Below are positions 59,463-64,000 of a DNA stretch of 64,000 nt, in pieces. The position numbers were made by a program, and so were the translations under genes. The stretch covers positions 186,001-250,000 of the forward strand of contig NZ_JAGTXB010000009.1 of assembly GCF_018224885.1 (NCBI RefSeq), written 5' to 3'. The notes under the pieces were generated by a model. It worked only from the letters and a program-made list of their open reading frames with translations. It did not search any database and was not told the DNA's origin. The stretch's first letter is position 1, and every line of letters starts with the position of its first letter. Origin of the DNA: Chitinophaga hostae. Its GTDB lineage: Bacteria; Bacteroidota; Bacteroidia; Chitinophagales; Chitinophagaceae.

Positions 59463-60038
59463 TTATTTGCCGACAATTACCTTGGCATGACGAATCAACT
59501 TGTCACTCAGGTAATAACCCGGCTGTAATACGTCTACTACTTTTCCTGCCAGGTCCGGTGTGGGTGCTGGTATTTCGGTAATAGCCTCCTGTAAATCAGG
59601 ATCAAACGGGGTGTTAATGCTCTCCATTTGCTTCAGCCCTTTTGCCTGCAGGGTACTTCTCAGTTTGTTAAACACCAGCATTACGCCGTCTTTGATGGCG
59701 GCTACATCCGTGGTGTTTTCCAGCTGTTTGGCTGCCCTGTCGCTATCGTCCAGTACATCCAGCAAAGATATGATAACTTCTTTACTGGCAGTTTGCATCA
59801 GCTCTATACGTTCCCTGGCAGTGCGTTTGCGGTAATTGTCAAATTCCGCCTGCAGCCTGAGATATTTATCGCGTATTTCGTTTACTTCCTGTTCCTTTTT
59901 TTCAAGTTCCGTTACTTCATCTGACTCATTATTCGTATTTGAACTATCGCTTATATTTTCTTCTGGCATGCCTTTTTCGTTTTCGCTACCAGTGTTAGCA
60001 TGTCCGTTTGTCTGCATGTCTTTTTCGTTTTCTGTCAT
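59463..60038 (-). CDS. grpE: nucleotide exchange factor GrpE
   Basis: 191 residues from the ATG at 60036-60038. An acidic, disordered N-terminus (MTENEKDMQTNGHANTGSEN) is followed by the long coiled-coil helix (EVNEIRDKYLRLQAEFDNYR) and the C-terminal beta domain with FDPDLQEAITEI and VLQPGYYLSDKLIRHAKVIV. It releases ADP from DnaK. A TACCTTCG box, one base off consensus, lies upstream. Divergent from the rlmI-like gene across a palindrome. Confidence 0.96.
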   Translation of the reverse strand: MTENEKDMQTNGHANTGSENEKGMPEENISDSSNTNNESDEVTELEKKEQEVNEIRDKYLRLQAEFDNYRKRTARERIELMQTASKEVIISLLDVLDDSDRAAKQLENTTDVAAIKDGVMLVFNKLRSTLQAKGLKQMESINTPFDPDLQEAITEIPAPTPDLAGKVVDVLQPGYYLSDKLIRHAKVIVGK

Positions 60039-60121
60039 AATAAGTAATAATTGTCTGCGAAGGTAACCAGTCAATTTCTTTGCCAACAGCGGTTTAGGCG
60101 ACAAAAAGTCAGAAAAAGTGA

Positions 60122-60239
60122 GAATTACGGATGATGAATTACGAATGACGGATTTGCGCCCGGATACCAGCGAAAAGAGCTGTATTTGCCCATATCTTCC
60201 TATAAATCCGTTATTCGTAATTCCTGATTCGTAATTCCT
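60122..60239. repeat. family-A palindrome, copy A4, between divergent genes
   Basis: Left arm 60122-60156 (GAATTACG...GAATTACGAATGACGG) and right arm 60202-60239 are inverted with a single mismatch in the 20-base core. It lies between divergent grpE and the rlmI-like gene, ending six bases before the latter's -7 box. Confidence 0.8.
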
Positions 60240-60245
60240 ATTCAG

Positions 60246-60253
60246 TACCTTTG
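60246..60253 (+). promoter_or_regulatory. -7 box of the rlmI-like gene
   Basis: TACCTTTG, full match, 18 bases before the ATG at 60272. The -33 position overlaps the palindrome arm. Confidence 0.5.
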
Positions 60254-60271
60254 CCCCTCGAAATACAATAA

Positions 60272-61444
60272 ATGACTAAAGTTTTTTTAAAGAAACAGAT
60301 ACAAAACAGGGTATTACAAGGGCATCCCTGGATTTTTGGCAATGAAGTAGCCGAAATTAAAGGAGATGTAAATGCCGGTGATATTGTAGATGTATACACA
60401 CATAAGGGTTTTTTCCTGGGACGTGGTTATATAAATCCTCAATCCCAGATCCTGGTGCGCCTCCTGACCCGCGACAAAAATGAGGAAATAAACCCCGAAT
60501 TTTTTTACCGCCGCCTCCTGAAATGCTGGGAATACCGGCAAAAGCTGGGCTATGTGGAAAACTGCCGCCTGGTATTCGGAGAAGCCGATGACTTGCCTGC
60601 GCTGGTGATTGATAAATTCAACGATTACTTCGTTATACAAACACTGGCCCTGGGTATTGAGAAGTGGAAGGGCGCCATTGTAGACGCGCTCAATCGCATT
60701 TTTTCACCAAAGGGAATATACGAAAGGAATGATGTGCCGGTAAGGGAACTGGAAGGCATGATCCAACAGAAAGGCTTCCTGAGTGCGGCTTTCGACACCA
60801 ACTTGGTCATCAATGAAAATGGGCTTAAATTCCATGTGGATGTTGTAAATGGCCAGAAAACCGGCTATTTCCTGGATCAGCAGGACAACCGTCGCGAAAT
60901 CAAACATCTTGTAAAAGGAGCAGATGTCATGGAAGCATTTTGCTATACCGGTACTTTCTCCTGTCATGCTGGTTTTTACGGCGCTAAGAGCGTATTGGGA
61001 CTGGATATTTCAGAAACGGCTGTTGCTACGGCCCGTAAAAATGCGGAGTTAAATAACCTGCAGGATATCTGTAAATTCCAGGCGGTTAATGCGTTTGATC
61101 AGCTGAAACAGTGGACAAAAGAAGAAAAGAAGTTTGATGTGGTAATATTGGATCCGCCGGCGTTTACCAAAAGCCGCGAAAATATCCAGAAAGCGGTTAC
61201 CGGCTATAAAGAGATCAACCTGCGTGGTATGAAGCTGCTGAAACCGGGCGGGTTTCTGGTTACAGCTTCCTGTACCAACCTGGTATCACCGGAGCTGTTC
61301 CTGCAAACCATTGATGCCGCTGCCAAAGACGCGAAAAAGAAATTACGCCAGGTAACATTCCAAACCCAGGCACAGGATCACCCCATCCTTAGAAATATTG
61401 AGAATACAACTTACCTGAAGTTCCTGATCGTGGAGGTTTCCTGA
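60272..61444 (+). CDS. rlmI: class I SAM-dependent rRNA methyltransferase, RlmI-like
   Basis: 390 residues. An N-terminal PUA domain (VLQGHPWIFGNEVAEIKGDV; FFLGRGYINPQSQILVRLL) is followed by an RlmI-type central domain and the Rossmann methyltransferase: KTGYFLDQQDNRREI, MEAFCYTGTFSCHAGFYGAK, VVILDPPAFTKSREN. In E. coli RlmI makes m5C1962 of 23S rRNA. The symbol is assigned by architecture. A bidirectional terminator follows. Confidence 0.9.
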   Translation: MTKVFLKKQIQNRVLQGHPWIFGNEVAEIKGDVNAGDIVDVYTHKGFFLGRGYINPQSQILVRLLTRDKNEEINPEFFYRRLLKCWEYRQKLGYVENCRLVFGEADDLPALVIDKFNDYFVIQTLALGIEKWKGAIVDALNRIFSPKGIYERNDVPVRELEGMIQQKGFLSAAFDTNLVINENGLKFHVDVVNGQKTGYFLDQQDNRREIKHLVKGADVMEAFCYTGTFSCHAGFYGAKSVLGLDISETAVATARKNAELNNLQDICKFQAVNAFDQLKQWTKEEKKFDVVILDPPAFTKSRENIQKAVTGYKEINLRGMKLLKPGGFLVTASCTNLVSPELFLQTIDAAAKDAKKKLRQVTFQTQAQDHPILRNIENTTYLKFLIVEVS

Positions 61445-61460
61445 TCAGTACGAATAATAT

Positions 61461-61505
61461 AAAAAGAAAAAAGTCACGATGTGAATCGTGACTTTTCTTT
61501 TTATT
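61461..61505. terminator. bidirectional intrinsic terminator
   Basis: AAAAGTCACGAT (61469-61480), GTGA loop, ATCGTGACTTTT (61485-61496), with outer A and T runs. Between convergent genes. Confidence 0.9.
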
Positions 61506-61522
61506 TTGGTGCCAGGTGTAAA

Positions 61523-61888
61523 CTATTTGACGACATTGAATTTCCCCGACTCCACCAGGTTGCCGCGCTGATCACGCAACTGGAAGATATAAATACCATT
61601 GTAGTAATTATCCAGGCTCATAGTGGTACGTGTACCAATGCCCTTTAACTGATCTATTTTTTTTCCGAGGAAGTTATATACAATAAGATCGTATAGTTGG
61701 TCGTTATTATGTTGTTGAATTTCAAAGTTTATGATCGTAGTAGCGGGATTGGGGTACAGCTTCACAATTTTGCTCACGTTTTTATTACCCCCGTCCTGTG
61801 CAGGTTGGGATCTATCGCTTTGAGCCTTGCCGGTAATGGATAGCAAGCTGAAAACCATTATGAAAATGAGGGTAGAGGTTTTCCACAT
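61523..61888 (-). CDS. minimal T9SS type A sorting-domain protein
   Basis: 121 residues: a signal peptide (MWKTSTLIFIMVFSLLSITG, cleavage near KAQ), a linker of about 20 polar residues (SDRSQPAQDGGNKNVSKIV), and then only a type A C-terminal sorting domain (KLYPNPATTIINFEI; YDLIVYNFLGKKI; NYYNGIYIFQLRD, ending KFNVVK). There is no passenger domain, which is unusual because this domain normally directs export of a cargo. It may be a decayed gene, a small surface peptide or a T9SS accessory. Intact ATG and stop argue against simple decay. Confidence 0.85.
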   Translation of the reverse strand: MWKTSTLIFIMVFSLLSITGKAQSDRSQPAQDGGNKNVSKIVKLYPNPATTIINFEIQQHNNDQLYDLIVYNFLGKKIDQLKGIGTRTTMSLDNYYNGIYIFQLRDQRGNLVESGKFNVVK

Positions 61889-62073
61889 AGTGTTATAAAA
61901 ATAAAGTTTTTTTCAAATATTTCCTAATTTTTGTTTGATAAATTCAGCTGATTCAAGCCCTGTCTTCTACATAAAAATAACAAACCACACGCCATTTTGT
62001 TAGCTTTTTATCCATTTTTATCTAAATTTTAACGCTTGACAAGCTTTTTTATAAACAATTGATTTTTAACTAT

Positions 62074-63105
62074 TTAAAATCTCGGACAATTCACACTTTC
62101 CAGTGTCGAGTTCCGGCTGTTCAAAAAACCTTTGAAAACCAGGGATATTTCGAAGCCGCCAAAGGTCTGGCTGGCTGTTCTTAGTTTCGAAATATTGGTA
62201 TCATAACTCATCGCTATCTCATATTTATCCATATCTATTTTAATAGTGGGGATAATAGCATCATTCCATCTAAGGAAGAGTCCGCCATAGATGGCCCTTG
62301 TTGATTCCAGTCCCTGGTCCATTAAGCCATACCCGATTAGTGCCCCACCAATGTATTCAGAATAGGTACCCTGGTGAAGCTGGTTGTAATGGGCAATCAC
62401 TTTTACCCTTTCATCTACGGGTATGGTAATACCTGCATTAAATGTCAGTTTCGGTTGCAGTTCAATATTCTGATCACGATAGAAAGAGATCTTCGCCCGG
62501 TTAAAATGAAAATACCCGGCGCCAATAAAGTAATTCACATCTTCCCCGATCACACTGTTGTAACTCAGGCCTACTCCTGCATCTAGGTAGCTGTAACCTT
62601 TAAATGCCAGTTTGCCTTCTTCTCCGCTGGGCATCGCAGGATCGAAGCGGCCGTTGGTATACTGGTTGTTAAACGTCATGTTGGCCGGATCAAACTGGCG
62701 TTGTACAAGTCCTCCCATAAAACCGAGCGAGAGGAAGCTGCTCTTATCTTCGTTCAGCGATTTATGATAGTTGATCGCCGGAAAGATCTGTGTAGACTGG
62801 AGTTTAGAAGTACCAGCGCGGTCGTAGGTGAGTTGAAGCCCGGTAGTGATATAGTCGTTACCACGGCCAATGGGAAACTTGATTTCGCCGCTCACCGTAC
62901 CTGTCTGGTAAGGAATAGTAACGCTGTTCCATTGATTGCGATATACAGCCTGAACGCGCACGTCCCCATTGAAAATGCCTATCAGCGCAGGGTTGCGCAG
63001 AATAGGTGTTTCATAGAACTGTGACAGGTGTATATCCTGCGCATACAATGGTGTTGCACCGGTTATGCAAACTATTGTCAGTAATATGCGGAATACGATT
63101 TTCAT
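62074..63105 (-). CDS. PorP/SprF family T9SS outer-membrane protein
   Basis: 343 residues. Signal peptide ends near LYAQ (23); then DIHLSQFYETPILRNPALIG, the PorP/SprF opening, a beta-barrel, and the C-terminal NCPRF that parallels the CPSF of the paralogue at 46168. It starts 18 bases after the type B sorting-domain gene that enters from the right edge, so the two form a cargo-partner pair as at 42478-47190. No other T9SS core genes are here. Confidence 0.94.
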   Translation of the reverse strand: MKIVFRILLTIVCITGATPLYAQDIHLSQFYETPILRNPALIGIFNGDVRVQAVYRNQWNSVTIPYQTGTVSGEIKFPIGRGNDYITTGLQLTYDRAGTSKLQSTQIFPAINYHKSLNEDKSSFLSLGFMGGLVQRQFDPANMTFNNQYTNGRFDPAMPSGEEGKLAFKGYSYLDAGVGLSYNSVIGEDVNYFIGAGYFHFNRAKISFYRDQNIELQPKLTFNAGITIPVDERVKVIAHYNQLHQGTYSEYIGGALIGYGLMDQGLESTRAIYGGLFLRWNDAIIPTIKIDMDKYEIAMSYDTNISKLRTASQTFGGFEISLVFKGFLNSRNSTLESVNCPRF

Positions 63106-63123
63106 GGTAGCCAGGTTAAATAA

Positions 63124-64000
63124 TTATCTTAGTAAGGTTACATTGCCTTTCAACTGAAAAAATTCATTGGTATCGCAATATGCCTCGATGAAATAAATGT
63201 ATACATCAGCAGCCTGCGGCTGCCCGTTGAAAGAACCATTCCACCCTGCGCTGATATCGTCGATATTAATCTTCTCGCGATGAAATACTTCCTGTCCCCA
63301 GCGATTGAAAATGCGGAACGATTTAATAAAGTTGATGCCCTTTCCACGCGGATAGAAAATATCATTCTGTCCATCGCCATTCGGACTGAATGTATTCGGT
63401 ATAAATACTACATCCGTATTGCAAATCAGATCTATATTCACCACATCCGTTTTTTTACAACCATATTGATTGGTGCCTGTAATGCTGTAGGTAATGGGTT
63501 TACGTATAGCGGCGGTGACATAAGGAGAGGTTGTATTATCCAGGTAATCATCAGGGCTCCATTTCCAGCTAACAACATCGGCGGTACCACTGGCCATCAG
63601 TTTTACGACCTCGCCTACCGTTACTGTCTGATCTTTTCCGGCGCTGACATCGGGAACGGGCTTCACCGTTACTTTTACAGCAAGTGGTGTGCTCATCGGG
63701 CAGATAGCATCGTTGGTGCCTGTGACCTGGTAAGTAATATCCGTTTCCGGTGTTGCAAAGGGGTTGGCAATGTTGTTATTTGTTAAGCCTGTTACCGGTG
63801 TCCAGTTGTAAATAGCAGCGCCGGTGGCATTCAGCTGTACTGAAGAACCATAACATACTATGGTATCCTTACTAACAGTGAGATTTACCTTTGGCACTAC
63901 CACAATATCAGTAGAATCAAAAACCGTACAGCCGTACTGGTTAGTTGATTGTACCTGGTAGCGCGTGCTGACAACCGGGGTGGCTACAGGATCATTACAG
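63124..64000 (-). CDS. T9SS type B surface protein, 5' end missing
   Basis: The frame is open to the window edge, so only the last roughly 290 residues are seen; the GTG at 63901-63903 is internal. Ig/PKD-like repeats (VNLTVSKDTIVCYGSSVQLN; VSAGKDQTVTVGEVVKLMAS) precede a type B sorting domain (NTFSPNGDGQNDIF, FNRWGQEVF, GWNGSFNG, ending GNVTLLR). Probably a large adhesin like the one at 42478; the PorP gene follows 18 bases downstream. Confidence 0.92.
   Translation of the reverse strand, partial: CNDPVATPVVSTRYQVQSTNQYGCTVFDSTDIVVVPKVNLTVSKDTIVCYGSSVQLNATGAAIYNWTPVTGLTNNNIANPFATPETDITYQVTGTNDAICPMSTPLAVKVTVKPVPDVSAGKDQTVTVGEVVKLMASGTADVVSWKWSPDDYLDNTTSPYVTAAIRKPITYSITGTNQYGCKKTDVVNIDLICNTDVVFIPNTFSPNGDGQNDIFYPRGKGINFIKSFRIFNRWGQEVFHREKINIDDISAGWNGSFNGQPQAADVYIYFIEAYCDTNEFFQLKGNVTLLR

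Noticed and set aside
1..64000. rRNA or tRNA genes
   Set aside because: No rRNA-like sequence or convincing tRNA cloverleaf was noticed while reading; a tRNA search program was not available.

Overview
The window looks like a Bacteroidota chromosome, most likely Chitinophagaceae (Chitinophaga-like). The evidence is type IX secretion (T9SS) proteins (type A and type B sorting domains, two PorP/SprF proteins, a PorE-like OmpA protein), many promoters of the Bacteroidota form TAnnTTTG, weak Shine-Dalgarno sites, and a Bacteroidota-style purS, pssA and lptG set. No rRNA, tRNA or CRISPR array was seen. Function calls rest on reading motifs and family resemblance by eye; no database search was run.

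Layout. 1-936: 3' part of a BNR/sialidase-like protein. 1329-10777 (minus): guaB, lnt, an alpha/beta hydrolase, two large tandem PKD/type B T9SS proteins and an SDR. 10859-16741: a 5.88 kb AT-rich transposon with 16-bp perfect inverted ends, an 8-bp target duplication and an IS1-type transposase. It carries about a dozen cargo genes, including a Panacea-type antitoxin with an overlapping unknown partner, an XRE regulator and several unknown small proteins, plus a nested 129-bp palindromic element. 16964-24736: dprA, an e(P4)-type acid phosphatase lipoprotein, a PorE-like protein, queE, folD and pckA. 25062-31532: pepP, pssA, purS, rsmI, an AlkZ/YcaQ-like glycosylase and an M1 peptidase. 31608-35940 (minus): DinB-like protein, an ECF sigma factor with two small partners, rsmG and a GT2. 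36128-42286: tgt, lptG, a mitochondrial-type citrate synthase and recG. 42478-47190: a 1227-residue type B T9SS protein with its PorP. 47238-57098: a GlcD-like oxidase, a beta-barrel protein, a two-gene phosphonate-type unit, LOG, O-methyltransferase, glucosaminidase, hpt and a VWA protein. 57102-61444: two rRNA-type methyltransferases around dnaJ and grpE. 61523-64000: a minimal T9SS type A protein, PorP and the 3' part of a type B T9SS protein.

Two things stand out. First, the transposon: an IS1-type transposase mobilising a large cargo is unusual, and the cargo includes a plausible new toxin-antitoxin pair. Second, intergenic regions hold at least four families of long palindromes whose arms are built from iterated short words (AATTACG; GCTAAAA; GGATTAAACTGATTT; TGATTAnnATGATTACGATGATTA). 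In the two copies of one family the arms differ between loci but match within each locus, so either the hairpin itself or an arm-copying process is maintained. Two of the palindromes lie between divergent genes, so they are not simply terminators.
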